DNA of 53,119 bases from Lachnoclostridium sp. UBA903 (GCA_002294045.1 DBEP01000088.1:46646-99764), one strand, 5' to 3'. Positions 7,684 to 15,859 are shown, counted from the first letter of the stretch. Program-made: numbers and translations. The notes: generated by a model from the sequence alone, not told the origin.

Positions 7684-7845
7684 TTTATGCTCCCGTCTAT
7701 GTGCTTTAGCACGTATTTAAATCAGGGAGTGTAAAAATTTTTACACGTGCTCCCATCCGCGTGCTTTAGCACGTATCTAAATCAAGGAGTGTAAAAGTTT
7801 TTTCTTTTACACATGCTCCCGTCTGCGTGCTTTTGCATGCTTTAT
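7684..7845 (-). repeat. Two and a half tandem copies of the hairpin/SD repeat cassette
   Basis: The gap between two BMC-H genes is filled by tandem units of 60 and 66 bp plus a partial one (plus-strand TGCTCCC at 7688, 7748 and 7814). On the minus strand each unit has a GTGTAAAA/TTTTACAC palindrome, then CTCCC or CTCCT, then the hairpin GTGCTAAAGCAC, then GGGAGCA. The CTCCC and GGGAG of one unit are complementary, so the ribosome site of the downstream BMC-H gene could be masked. The cassette is the same one seen at 2604-2717. The left end TGCTCCC and right end GCAYGCTTTA are shared by both sites. Confidence 0.7.
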
Positions 7846-7852
7846 CAATAGC

Positions 7853-8128
7853 TTAAATCTTCGGAAGAATTTTTTCCACATCCGTATGCGGTCTTGGAAT
7901 TACATGTACTGCAACCAACTCACCAAGTTTTGCAGCCGCAGCCGCCCCTACTTCGGTAGCTGCCTTTACCGCGCCTACATCGCCGCGTACCAATACGGTT
8001 ACAAGGCCGGAACCGATTTTTTCCGTTCCCACCAATACAACCTCCGCTGCCTTTACCATTGCGTCTGCTGCTTCAATTGCAGCGGTTAATCCTCTGGTTT
8101 CTACCATGCCTAAAGCTTCTTGTGCCAT
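7853..8128 (-). CDS. BMC-H shell protein, PduA/EutM-like (major hexamer)
   Basis: A 91-residue canonical BMC-H protein with the pore motif KIGSG and a strongly conserved body (MAQEALGMVETRGL start, RPHTDVEKILPKI end). It is a close paralogue of residues 55-146 of the extended BMC-H at 6931-7371, which points to local duplication. SD AGGAGG sits eight bases before the ATG. Probably a bulk shell component that tiles facets and passes propanediol. Confidence 0.95.
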   Translation of the reverse strand: MAQEALGMVETRGLTAAIEAADAMVKAAEVVLVGTEKIGSGLVTVLVRGDVGAVKAATEVGAAAAAKLGELVAVHVIPRPHTDVEKILPKI

Positions 8129-8228
8129 TTTAATATCCTCCTGATGATTACATCTTTTTATAGTTTCTTATTAAAAATTATGTTATTAGAGAAACATTTA
8201 TTTTTCTCTGCGTCTATCTTTTGGTATT

Positions 8229-8543
8229 TTAATTTTTATCAAGTCCGTTTAATGCAAGTAATTTTTCCGTATAATTATCCGGATTGGCAATAATATGCTT
8301 TGATACTACTCCGGATACTTTATCTGCCGCAGCCTCTGCTGCCTCAACTGCCGCTTTTACATCCTCCACACTTCCGCGAAACTTTACCATTACAATTAAC
8401 GGAACGGGAAGGCTGTCCGCATTAGCAGGTTTATTACGATCGAAGGTTTCAATCGTGACATTCGCTGCTTTACAGCCGGCATCTCCTGCGACGAAAGCCG
8501 CTACAAGTCCAAACACCTCTATCATCCCAACAGCATTAGCCAT
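8229..8543 (-). CDS. BMC-H shell protein with insertion at the pore loop
   Basis: A 104-residue BMC-H protein (ANAVGMIEVFGLVAAFVAGD). The strand that normally leads into the pore loop carries an insertion (about residues 36-50, DRNKPANADSLPVPL) in place of the usual KIGSG motif, so its pore should differ greatly from the other hexamers. It follows the alcohol dehydrogenase gene by 23 bases. The ATG at 8543 lacks a close strong SD (AAAGG lies about 14 bases upstream), so weak expression is possible. Confidence 0.9.
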   Translation of the reverse strand: MANAVGMIEVFGLVAAFVAGDAGCKAANVTIETFDRNKPANADSLPVPLIVMVKFRGSVEDVKAAVEAAEAAADKVSGVVSKHIIANPDNYTEKLLALNGLDKN

Positions 8544-8566
8544 ACATTCAACCGCGCCTTTCTTCC

Positions 8567-9772
8567 TTATTCATTTATAACGGCAATTTTTAAGCCTTCC
8601 ATCTTAAGATTTGTTGCAAATCCTTCATTAATCCGGTTTAACGGATATTTGTGGGTAATTAGTTTCTCCATGGGGAGCCCGATTCCTTTTGCTCTTTTTA
8701 AGAAATCAAAGGTGGTGGCATAATCTCTCAAAGTGTAGACCCAGGAACCAACGGTTGTAATTTCTTTTGCACAAATATCAAAATGAGGATTGATGGTAGC
8801 ATCTCCCCCGTTAATAAAGAATCCGAGTTCACAAAGTCCTCCGCCGTTACGGATGAATTTGTAGATATTGGCATGTCCTGCCGGGGAGCCCGTACACTGG
8901 AAAGCAAAATCAGCCAGGTGCCCTCCGAAAGCATCTTCAACACCTTTTGCCAACGCCTCAATTCCTTTGTATTCTTTAAAGTTTACGGAATTTTCCGCAC
9001 CCATTTCCCTGGCAAAGTCCAGTCTCTTCTGTTCCCCGTCTACGGCCACAATATTTTCAATGCCCATGGTACGGAGTACGGCAATGCAGATAAGGCCGAT
9101 AGGTCCGCAGCCCTGGACGACTACTCTGCTGTTGAATCTTAATATTCCGGTGGTTTTTGCCCTTTCCACCGCATGGATTAGTACCGCACAGGGTTCGATT
9201 AAAATTCTGGAATCCAGATCCAGGTCACTAACGTTAAATACGGTGGAACCGCCGCGTATAACGATATAATCGGCAAACCAGCCGTTAAGATGAATTTCGT
9301 CATCCGGAAGCAGCCCGTAGACATCGGCTCCGCCGACATTTTGTTTATTTAAGTCAAACATGGTAATGTCCGGGTTATCTTTAAATATCATGCAGGAAAC
9401 TACTTTATCCCCGACAGTCAGAGGCTTTCCGGCACTGTCCTTTGTTACGTTTTTACCAATCTTAACAACTTCCCCGGTACCTTCATGCCCTAAAACAACA
9501 GGGATTAAACCAAACGGATCTCTTTTGAATTCATGGGCATCCGTGCCGCAGATACCGCATCCTTCCACTTTTACAAGAATATCATCATCGCCGAGTTCCG
9601 GAATCTGATATTCTTTTATATCAAAATGTTCCAGTTGAGAAAGCAGCGCCGCCCTGCCGGTTTTAGGAATTGCCCCGGCCGTTTTCTTCAGCTCCCCGGC
9701 AGCAGGGTCACTTTTTATTTCCTGAAGAACCTGTTTTACGATTTCTTCAATTTTTAATGAATTAACATCCAT
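8567..9772 (-). CDS. Zinc-type (MDR) alcohol dehydrogenase with N-terminal encapsulation peptide
   Basis: A 401-residue medium-chain dehydrogenase. Catalytic-zinc motifs GCGICGTDAHE and GHEGTGEV are present, as is the Rossmann turn GCGPIGL. The lobe that usually holds four structural-zinc cysteines has none of that pattern. Residues 1-20 form an amphipathic helix (IEEIVKQVLQEI) followed by a linker of about 20 residues, the layout of a microcompartment targeting peptide; it resembles the N-terminus of the aldehyde dehydrogenase next door. The likely job is NADH recycling by reducing propionaldehyde to propanol, or lactaldehyde to 1,2-propanediol, or both. No iron-type PduQ/FucO enzyme is seen in the window. 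SD AGGAGG precedes the ATG. Confidence 0.88.
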   Translation of the reverse strand: MDVNSLKIEEIVKQVLQEIKSDPAAGELKKTAGAIPKTGRAALLSQLEHFDIKEYQIPELGDDDILVKVEGCGICGTDAHEFKRDPFGLIPVVLGHEGTGEVVKIGKNVTKDSAGKPLTVGDKVVSCMIFKDNPDITMFDLNKQNVGGADVYGLLPDDEIHLNGWFADYIVIRGGSTVFNVSDLDLDSRILIEPCAVLIHAVERAKTTGILRFNSRVVVQGCGPIGLICIAVLRTMGIENIVAVDGEQKRLDFAREMGAENSVNFKEYKGIEALAKGVEDAFGGHLADFAFQCTGSPAGHANIYKFIRNGGGLCELGFFINGGDATINPHFDICAKEITTVGSWVYTLRDYATTFDFLKRAKGIGLPMEKLITHKYPLNRINEGFATNLKMEGLKIAVINE

Positions 9773-9796
9773 TACGAATCCTCCTATAAACTTTCC

Positions 9797-9900
9797 ATGC
9801 CATTAGCATTGCTATTGCATTGCTATTATCATATGCCGTGCTATTGTCTTATGCCGTGCTATCACTTTATGCACTGCTGTCATCTTGTGCATTGCTATTA
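9797..9900. repeat. 18-bp tandem repeat, about five copies
   Basis: Between the aldehyde and alcohol dehydrogenase genes an 18-bp unit of the form TGCTATTRTCTTATGCCG (plus strand) repeats about five times with divergence; shorter 11-bp pieces (TGCTATTGCAT) lie at one edge. The array begins right at the aldehyde dehydrogenase stop codon. The last residues of that protein (SDSLCIR) are unlike the usual family ending, so the array may have eaten into the gene's 3' end. There is no open frame through the array. Confidence 0.7.
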
Positions 9901-11289
9901 TCTTATACAAAGACTGTCCGACATGACGCAGCGCCTCTGTTTCGTAAAGGTACGGGCTGACGTAAGGCCTTCGCCGGTTCTGCTTGCGATTGTAAAAGTA
10001 CAGAATCCTTCGCCGCCAAAGCCTAACGCAGCATAAGATGGTGCGTTTTTAACAAAGATTGCGGTATCGACCGCTTTACCAAAACGGGTTATATTATCTA
10101 CATTCTTGGAATGCATATGTGCGGAATGGCGGTTGCCGTGCTCCAGCCATACTGCTTTTTCAATTGCGTCATCAATATCCCTGGCCCTTACAATACCAAG
10201 AATCGGCATCATTAATTCTTCCGCAATAAGGGGATCTTCCTTTTCTCCTTCAAAAATTATGCATCTTATGTTTTCCGTTGGGCTGATACCAATCATGGAA
10301 AGCAGCGTACGCGCATCTTTTCCGACACATTTTCTGTTTAACCGGTTATCCTTTAATACCAGGTTGGTTAATTTGTCCTGTTCTTCCTTTGATATTTCAT
10401 AGCATCCGTTCTCCTGCAGATAAAATTTCAACTCATCCGCAATCGGATTAACAGCAACGATTTCTTTTTCCGCAATGCAGGGAAGATTATTATCAAAAGT
10501 ACAGCCATTTACAATATCTTCCGCCGCTTTCTTAATATCAGCCGTCTCATCCACAAGTACGGGAGGATTGCCTGCTCCCGCGCCAATACCGCGTTTACCG
10601 GAAGAAAGTACCGTTGTTACCACACCGGGACCTCCCGTAGCAACAATAAGTGGGATATTCCTATGTTTCAGCATGATTTCACTGGTTGCCATGGTAGGTT
10701 TTAGGACGGATACCGCTATATTATCCGGCCCGCCGGCTTCTACGGAAGCTTCGTTTACCAGGTTAACGGCAAAATTCGAAACCCGGATAGCCGCAGGATG
10801 AGGATTAAATACCACCGTATTGCCTCCTGCAATCATACCGATACTGTTGCAGAGAATTGTTTCGCTTGGATTGGTACAGGGAGTAATTGCCCCGATTACA
10901 CCAAAAGGCCCCATCTCCACCAAGGTAAGTCCTCTGTCCCCCGACCAGGCAGTTGTTGCAATATCTTCCGTACCCGGTGTTTTTTCCGCTAATAGCTGGT
11001 GTTTTAGAATTTTATGCCCCACATTGCCCATGCCGGTTTCTTCCACACCCATTTTTGCCAGAAGTTCGGCATTTTCCATAGTCTTTTTACGGATACCTTT
11101 TATTATCTTCTCACGGCAGTCCATGGAAAGTTTCTGCATTACCGCCTGTGCTTTTTTGGAAGCATTGATTGCTTCGTCCATATCTTCAAAGACACCGGAT
11201 AATTTCTTTTCACTTCCGCCTGATTCGGGCTGAAGCTTCAGCAATACCTGTTTTACGATGTCCTGAACCTGTGCCTCATTTACTGCCAC
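9898..11289 (-). CDS. pduP: CoA-acylating propionaldehyde dehydrogenase, PduP-like
   Basis: A 463-residue aldehyde dehydrogenase that makes propionyl-CoA from propionaldehyde with NAD+ and CoA. The catalytic cysteine is Cys271 in FDNNLPC, typical of PduP/EutE. Residues 1-20 (NEAQVQDIVKQVLLKLQ) are an amphipathic encapsulation helix joined to the enzyme by a Gly/Ser linker. The start is GTG at 11289, seven bases after GAGGAGG, and overlaps the end of the HbpS-like gene by 10 nt, which suggests translational coupling. The extreme C-terminus looks altered where it meets the tandem repeat downstream. Confidence 0.94.
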   Translation of the reverse strand: MAVNEAQVQDIVKQVLLKLQPESGGSEKKLSGVFEDMDEAINASKKAQAVMQKLSMDCREKIIKGIRKKTMENAELLAKMGVEETGMGNVGHKILKHQLLAEKTPGTEDIATTAWSGDRGLTLVEMGPFGVIGAITPCTNPSETILCNSIGMIAGGNTVVFNPHPAAIRVSNFAVNLVNEASVEAGGPDNIAVSVLKPTMATSEIMLKHRNIPLIVATGGPGVVTTVLSSGKRGIGAGAGNPPVLVDETADIKKAAEDIVNGCTFDNNLPCIAEKEIVAVNPIADELKFYLQENGCYEISKEEQDKLTNLVLKDNRLNRKCVGKDARTLLSMIGISPTENIRCIIFEGEKEDPLIAEELMMPILGIVRARDIDDAIEKAVWLEHGNRHSAHMHSKNVDNITRFGKAVDTAIFVKNAPSYAALGFGGEGFCTFTIASRTGEGLTSARTFTKQRRCVMSDSLCIR

Positions 11290-11930
11290 GTCATAACCTC
11301 CTCTAATTTATTCCTGCCAAATGCCGCCAGATTACGGTCCTGTTCTTCCGTTCCGCCGCTTACTCCAAGGGAACCGATTAATTTCCCCTGATATATAAGG
11401 GGTTCACCCCCGCCGAAAATTACAATCCTGCCCTGATTCGTATGCTGTATTCCGTATAATTCCTGTCCGGGCTGACTAAGATTCTTCAGGACGGCAGTGG
11501 ACATTTTTAAAGCTGCCGAGGTATAAGCTTTATTTTCCGCCACATCGAAGCTGGCAATATAAGCATTATCCATACAATGGATGGCAATAGGGCGGGCTGC
11601 GCTGTTATAGACTGCAGTGACAACGGCCATTCCCATATCCGCCGCTTTTTCCTCAACTATATTGATTAAAGCAACGGCCTGCTCCAGACTGATATCCTTA
11701 GTTATGTCCCCCTGTTTTGCCGGCAGATATTCCTTCATCACGTCTTTTACAACCGTTTCAATCATCCGGGTTCTGGCTTTTCGTATTTTATGTTTCATTA
11801 GCCTGAGATTATTATTTAATTCCTGATTGTCAGATTTGTTTAAAATATCTTCTATAAATCCCGCTAATCTGTTTAAGTCCTGATATATTTCCGAAAAATT
11901 ATCTTTACCTGTTTCTTTTTTATACGGCAT
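11280..11930 (-). CDS. HbpS/GlcG (PduO C-terminal-like) family protein
   Basis: A protein of about 216 residues whose C-terminal 140 residues match the HbpS/GlcG/PduO-C fold (SLEQAVALINIVEEKAADMG ... RIVIFGGGEPL ... IGSLGVSGGTEEQD). An N-terminal helical region of about 75 residues is specific to this protein. In Pdu loci this domain occurs in PduO, and stand-alone forms are common in BMC clusters, where haem or corrinoid binding has been suggested; its role in a B12-independent compartment is unclear. ATG at 11930 is chosen over 11936 because GAGG is then seven bases upstream rather than one. Confidence 0.85.
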   Translation of the reverse strand: MPYKKETGKDNFSEIYQDLNRLAGFIEDILNKSDNQELNNNLRLMKHKIRKARTRMIETVVKDVMKEYLPAKQGDITKDISLEQAVALINIVEEKAADMGMAVVTAVYNSAARPIAIHCMDNAYIASFDVAENKAYTSAALKMSTAVLKNLSQPGQELYGIQHTNQGRIVIFGGGEPLIYQGKLIGSLGVSGGTEEQDRNLAAFGRNKLEEVMTWQ

Positions 11931-11979
11931 TATCATTCCTCTTTTCCTGAGAATGATTATCGTAACGATTCCGTTACAT

Positions 11980-12777
11980 TTATTTTAAACCTAATTGCTC
12001 AATTACTCTTTTTGTGATTTCAGATACCAATTCACCGGTATCGGCACTTTTATCAGCATGTCCGCCGCAGCTATGGCAGCTCTTTTTGCCATCTTTTAAG
12101 TTCTGGCAGAGATCAGCCGGATGTTTGCCTGTCATTCCGAACTGTCTGCGGATTTCATATAATCTTTGAACCTGTGCCTCGGATAATTCCTGGGGGCCGC
12201 CGATTTGCTTTGCAATAAATAATAACTGTGCGTAGAATTCTACGGATTCCATTTTGTGATAAGCGGATAAAAGAGAATCTGCATAAGTAAGCGCTCCGTG
12301 GTTTTCCAATAATACGGCATCATAATATGGAAGATATTTTGACACAGCATCCGGAATTTCTTCCGTAGAAGGGGTACCGTATTCTGCAATAGGAACGCAT
12401 CCAAGCGTTATTACGGCTTCCGGCATAATGGGCTGAGTCAGCGGAATTCCCGCAATTGCAAATCCGGTTGCATACATGGGATGAGCATGAACTACGGAAA
12501 CAACATCCGGTCTTTCTTTGTATACACGCATATGCATTTTGATTTCGGAAGACGGTTTGAAACTGCCGTTCGCCTGAATCACCTTACCGTCTTTATCCAC
12601 TTTGCATATATAGTCAGGAGTCATAAATCCTTTGCTTACGCCGGTAGGTGTACATAAAAATTCATTCTCATTTAATTTGACCGATATGTTGCCGTCATTG
12701 GCAGCTACCATACCTCTGTTGTAAATTCTTCTGCCGATTTCACATATTTCCTTCTTGATTTCGTATTCAGATATCAT
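11980..12777 (-). CDS. Class II aldolase for rhamnulose-1-P/fuculose-1-P, with C-terminal encapsulation peptide
   Basis: A 265-residue class II (zinc) aldolase of the FucA/RhaD/AraD type, cleaving rhamnulose-1-P or fuculose-1-P to DHAP and lactaldehyde. NDGNISVK, the HAHP metal motif (VVSVVHAHPMYA) and ENHGALTYA are visible. After residue about 220 comes a Cys/His-rich linker (CHSCGGH), then an amphipathic helix (ELVSEITKRVIEQLG), the C-terminal targeting peptide recalled for this aldolase in glycyl-radical BMCs of the fucose/rhamnose type. It is the first gene of the BMC operon. SD GGAGA lies seven bases upstream of the ATG. Confidence 0.93.
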   Translation of the reverse strand: MISEYEIKKEICEIGRRIYNRGMVAANDGNISVKLNENEFLCTPTGVSKGFMTPDYICKVDKDGKVIQANGSFKPSSEIKMHMRVYKERPDVVSVVHAHPMYATGFAIAGIPLTQPIMPEAVITLGCVPIAEYGTPSTEEIPDAVSKYLPYYDAVLLENHGALTYADSLLSAYHKMESVEFYAQLLFIAKQIGGPQELSEAQVQRLYEIRRQFGMTGKHPADLCQNLKDGKKSCHSCGGHADKSADTGELVSEITKRVIEQLGLK

Positions 12778-12794
12778 AAGTTATCTCCTTTATG

Positions 12795-12898
12795 TTTGTG
12801 GTTTTTGTTGGTTTTTTGTTTGTTTAACTGTATTGTAACACTTTCGTTCCCCTAAGTCAACTTGATTTTGAAGTTTTTTGTTGTTTTTGTTGTTTTTA
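12795..12898 (-). promoter_or_regulatory. A/C-rich direct repeats flanking the BMC promoter (candidate operators)
   Basis: On the minus strand, motifs of the form ACAACAAAAA occur twice just upstream of the -35 box (about 12872-12896). Similar AAACAAAAAACCAACAAAAAC-type repeats lie in the leader just downstream of the -10 box (about 12797-12824). Repeats on both sides of a strong promoter suggest looping or double-site repression, with the DeoR protein encoded at 2718-3491 as the obvious candidate. The upstream A-tracts could also be an UP element. Binding is inferred. Confidence 0.35.
12832..12860 (-). promoter_or_regulatory. SigA-type promoter of the BMC operon
   Basis: Minus strand TTGACT (12855-12860), a 17-bp spacer and TACAAT (12832-12837): a near-perfect vegetative promoter. 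The expected transcript starts near 12825, leaving a leader of about 48 nt before the aldolase ATG. It lies downstream of the rhaA terminator, so the compartment genes have their own promoter. Such a strong core promoter suggests control by a repressor. Confidence 0.85.
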
Positions 12899-12968
12899 AT
12901 TTGCTTATACCTTTGAATCTTACTTGTCTTTATATCCGCAGCCAAATACCGTGTGTGATTTTTTCCCG

Positions 12969-13024
12969 AAAAACAGCCCCGCACCAGAAAGCTTCTCAAA
13001 AATTTGCTTTCTGGTACGGAGCTG
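12969..13024 (-). terminator. Rho-independent terminator of rhaBA
   Basis: Minus strand: a 19-bp stem with two G-U pairs (arms 13006-13024 and 12974-12992, core CCAGAAAGC/GCTTTCTGG), followed directly by a run of five T. It separates the rhaBA unit from the BMC promoter. Confidence 0.85.
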
Positions 13025-13030
13025 TCCGTT

Positions 13031-13075
13031 GTGTTTGAAAAATGCTTGTGCCGGGCTGGATGCTCCACTTTGCGG
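13031..13075 (+). repeat. Dispersed repeat GTGTTTGAAAAAT...CCACTTTGCGG, copy A
   Basis: A 45-bp sequence between the rhaA stop and its terminator. It shares both ends and much of the middle with the copies at 51341-51391 (opposite orientation) and 53068-53112. No coding potential. It probably belongs to a genome-wide short repeat family. Confidence 0.6.
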
Positions 13076-13106
13076 GAGGCAAGGAGCGATTTCGGATGCG
13101 TGCCGG

Positions 13107-14360
13107 TCAGCTTCTCTTAGCCAGCACCTCTGTTTCATACTCTTTTATGGATTCAAACCAGTCTTCTTTACCCGGAACATTATTGGATTCGCAGAAATAA
13201 TTCCATACATCACCAAAAGGATAGAATTTAAGTTCTTCCTGGAGCATCATAAGCTCTGTAAAATTTTTGTCATTCTGCAATCCGGTAAGTTTTTTATTCG
13301 GAATAAGCAAAGCATATAAAAGAGCTTTCTGCATATTTCTCATACCCACAACCCAGGCCGATATACGGTTAATGCTTGCGTCAAAGAAATCCAATCCGAT
13401 TAATACCCGGTCAAGGGCATCGCATCTTACGATTTCTTTTGCTATCTCTTTTGTTTCATCATCAAATAACACAACATGGTCGCTGTCCCATCTTATCGGC
13501 CTTGTTACATGCAGTGCCAGCTTCTCTGAGAAAAGCAGCATGGAAGGTATTTTATCCGAAACCACTTCGGTCGGATGGTAATGTCCGTTATCCAGTAAGC
13601 AAAGGATATTGTTTTTTGCCGCATAATTCATATAGAACTCATGGGAACCAACTGTGCAGGCTTCCAGGCCGATTCCGAATACCTTGGATTCTACCGCAAC
13701 ATTTACCAGGTTCTTATCATAGCCGACGGATAAAATCTGATCCAGGGAATCCTTTAATCTGGCTCTTGGACCCAGCCTGTCGGCAGGAACATCCTTAAAA
13801 CCGTCCGGAATCCAGATATTCATTAAGCAGGGCTTGTTTAATTCCCTCGCAAAATATTCCGAGATGCGAAGGCAGGCTTTGCCGTGGTCAATCCAGAATT
13901 TTCTTATGGATTCATCTGCGCTGGATAAAGTTAAACCTTCCGCTTTCGGATGGGAAAAATAAGTCGGGTTAAAGTCAATTCCCAGCCCTCTCGCTTTGGC
14001 AAATTCCATCCATTTGGCAAAATGCTTCGGTTCCAGCTTATCCCTGTCCGCTTGTTCACCCGGTTCAAAGATTGCATAGCTGGCATGAAGATTAATTCTG
14101 TGGGTTCCGGGAATCAAACTCAGGGCTTTATCGATGTCCGCCATTAATTCTTCCGGATTTCCGGCTTTACCCGGATAATTGCCGGTTGCCTGAATACCGC
14201 CGGATAACTGGCCCGCCCCTTCAAATCCTCCTACGTCATCTCCCTGCCAGCAGTGCATGGAAATAGCTACGCCTTCTAAACGTTTCAGTGCTTCATCGGT
14301 ATCCACCCCGATATTTTTATAAATTTCTTTTGCCGATTCATATCTTTGTTTTGTCGTCAT
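13107..14360 (-). CDS. rhaA: L-rhamnose isomerase
   Basis: A 417-residue L-rhamnose isomerase, converting L-rhamnose to L-rhamnulose. The family start (RYESAKEIYKNIGVDTDEAL) and AISMHCWQGDDVGGFE are recognisable. Metal-binding residues lie in the TIM-barrel segments around EACTVGSHEFYMNYA and LLDNGHYHPTE. The length is normal for the family. The gene follows rhaB by 95 nt on the same strand and ends at a strong terminator. SD AGGAG lies nine bases before the ATG. Confidence 0.97.
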   Translation of the reverse strand: MTTKQRYESAKEIYKNIGVDTDEALKRLEGVAISMHCWQGDDVGGFEGAGQLSGGIQATGNYPGKAGNPEELMADIDKALSLIPGTHRINLHASYAIFEPGEQADRDKLEPKHFAKWMEFAKARGLGIDFNPTYFSHPKAEGLTLSSADESIRKFWIDHGKACLRISEYFARELNKPCLMNIWIPDGFKDVPADRLGPRARLKDSLDQILSVGYDKNLVNVAVESKVFGIGLEACTVGSHEFYMNYAAKNNILCLLDNGHYHPTEVVSDKIPSMLLFSEKLALHVTRPIRWDSDHVVLFDDETKEIAKEIVRCDALDRVLIGLDFFDASINRISAWVVGMRNMQKALLYALLIPNKKLTGLQNDKNFTELMMLQEELKFYPFGDVWNYFCESNNVPGKEDWFESIKEYETEVLAKRS

Positions 14361-14455
14361 CCTTTTACACTCCTTTTTATATTTTATTATAACGCCGCCC
14401 TGTCCGGGTCAGACATTGTTTCCTCACAAAGAGAATATTACGTCCTCCTTGCCGT

Positions 14456-15859
14456 TTACCTGCCGAATTTCTTGACGGAAAATGATTGAAATACACCGTT
14501 TCTTGCTTCTTCTACGGATTTATATTCTCCGGCTTTTAGCATCTGGGCAAGGATATTACCGATTGCGGTAGCCTCCGTAGGACCTGCATATACATCTTTT
14601 TCCGTATACTTTGCAGTTAATTCATTCAGATAATCTGCGTTGGAACCGCCGCCTACAATATGGATTCTGGAATAGGTTTTGCCGGTTATCATTTCAATTT
14701 CTTTTACCGTATCCGCATAGCTCATGGCTAAACTGTTGTAAATACAAGCTGCAAGCTCTCCTGCCGTGGCCGGTTCTTTTTGGTTCGTATCCCTGCAGTA
14801 TTTATTTATGGCTTCCGTCATATTATCCGGAGCTAAGAAACAATCCGCATTAACATCCACCCTGGAATTAAAATCACCGGCTTTTTTTGCAAGCTCACAT
14901 AGTTCGGCAAAAGAATAAGCATCCTTTAATTCATGCCTTAGGGACTGAATCATCCACAGCCCCATAATGTTCTTAAGATAGCGGAAGCGGTAGTCATAGC
15001 CGCCTTCATTGGTGAAGTTCGCCGCTTTGCTTTCCTTGCTGCAATCTGCTTCCTGCCTTTCAATCCCCATTAATGACCAGGTTCCTGAGCTGATGTATAA
15101 ATAGTTGTCATCATTGGCAGGAACGGATAAAACCGCAGAGCCGGTATCATGGGTGGCAGGCAGGACTACTTCGCAGTCAAATCCAGCTTCCTCCCTGACC
15201 GGTGCGGTAAAATTCCCCACTACGGTTTTAGGCAGAGATATTTTCTGAAACATCTTTTTGTTATAACCCAGGCTTTCGATTAACTCCATGTCCCAATCTT
15301 TTGTAACCGGGCTTACCAGCTGGGTGGTAGTTGCGTTGGTGTATTCATTCCTCTTAACGCCGGTAAGCAGGTAATTAAAATAGTCCGGAATCATTAAAAA
15401 GCTCTGTGCCGCCTCCATATGACCGGGATTCCGGGTTTTAACCGCCATTAATTGGTAGATGGTGTTAAAAATCTGTTTCTGTATTCCTGTCCTGCCGTAT
15501 AATGCCTCTTCCGATATCTCCTTATACACCCTTTCATCCATTCCGTTGGTTCTTCTGTCGCGGTATCCTACCGTATTGCCAAGTATCCTGTCGTTGGCAT
15601 CCAGTAAAACAAAATCAACTCCCCAGGTATCAATCCCCATACTGGACGGTATCTTTCCCATTTCTTTGCATTTTTTCAGGCCGTTTTTAATCTCTTGAAA
15701 AAGCCTGTCAAGCTCCCAGCAAAAATATCCGTCTTTTTTTACCATTCCATTTTCAAAACGGTAAATTTCTTCCAGAGTAATCCGGCCGTTCTCAAGGCAC
15801 CCCAGAATATGCCTGCCGCTTGAGGCTCCGATATCCACAGCCAAATAGTATTTCTGCAT
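14456..15859 (-). CDS. rhaB: Rhamnulokinase
   Basis: A FGGY-family sugar kinase of 467 residues, phosphorylating L-rhamnulose at O1. The ATP-binding motif DIGASSGRH is at the N-terminus, and SMGIDTWGVDFVLLD and YISSGTWSLMG are typical of RhaB. The open frame begins at a GTG four codons upstream, but ATG at 15859 has GAGGA at good spacing and fits the family start. First gene of the rhaBA unit. A possible promoter (minus strand TACAAT with a poor -35) lies about 60 bp upstream and would fit activator-dependent expression. Confidence 0.95.
   Translation of the reverse strand: MQKYYLAVDIGASSGRHILGCLENGRITLEEIYRFENGMVKKDGYFCWELDRLFQEIKNGLKKCKEMGKIPSSMGIDTWGVDFVLLDANDRILGNTVGYRDRRTNGMDERVYKEISEEALYGRTGIQKQIFNTIYQLMAVKTRNPGHMEAAQSFLMIPDYFNYLLTGVKRNEYTNATTTQLVSPVTKDWDMELIESLGYNKKMFQKISLPKTVVGNFTAPVREEAGFDCEVVLPATHDTGSAVLSVPANDDNYLYISSGTWSLMGIERQEADCSKESKAANFTNEGGYDYRFRYLKNIMGLWMIQSLRHELKDAYSFAELCELAKKAGDFNSRVDVNADCFLAPDNMTEAINKYCRDTNQKEPATAGELAACIYNSLAMSYADTVKEIEMITGKTYSRIHIVGGGSNADYLNELTAKYTEKDVYAGPTEATAIGNILAQMLKAGEYKSVEEARNGVFQSFSVKKFGR

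Noticed and set aside
9797..9900. Possible CRISPR or coding repeat
   Set aside because: 18-bp units are directly adjacent without spacers and no frame is open through them with a start signal.
12790..13138. Small minus-strand frames between rhaA and the aldolase gene
   Set aside because: They cross the rhaA terminator and the BMC promoter; no SD.
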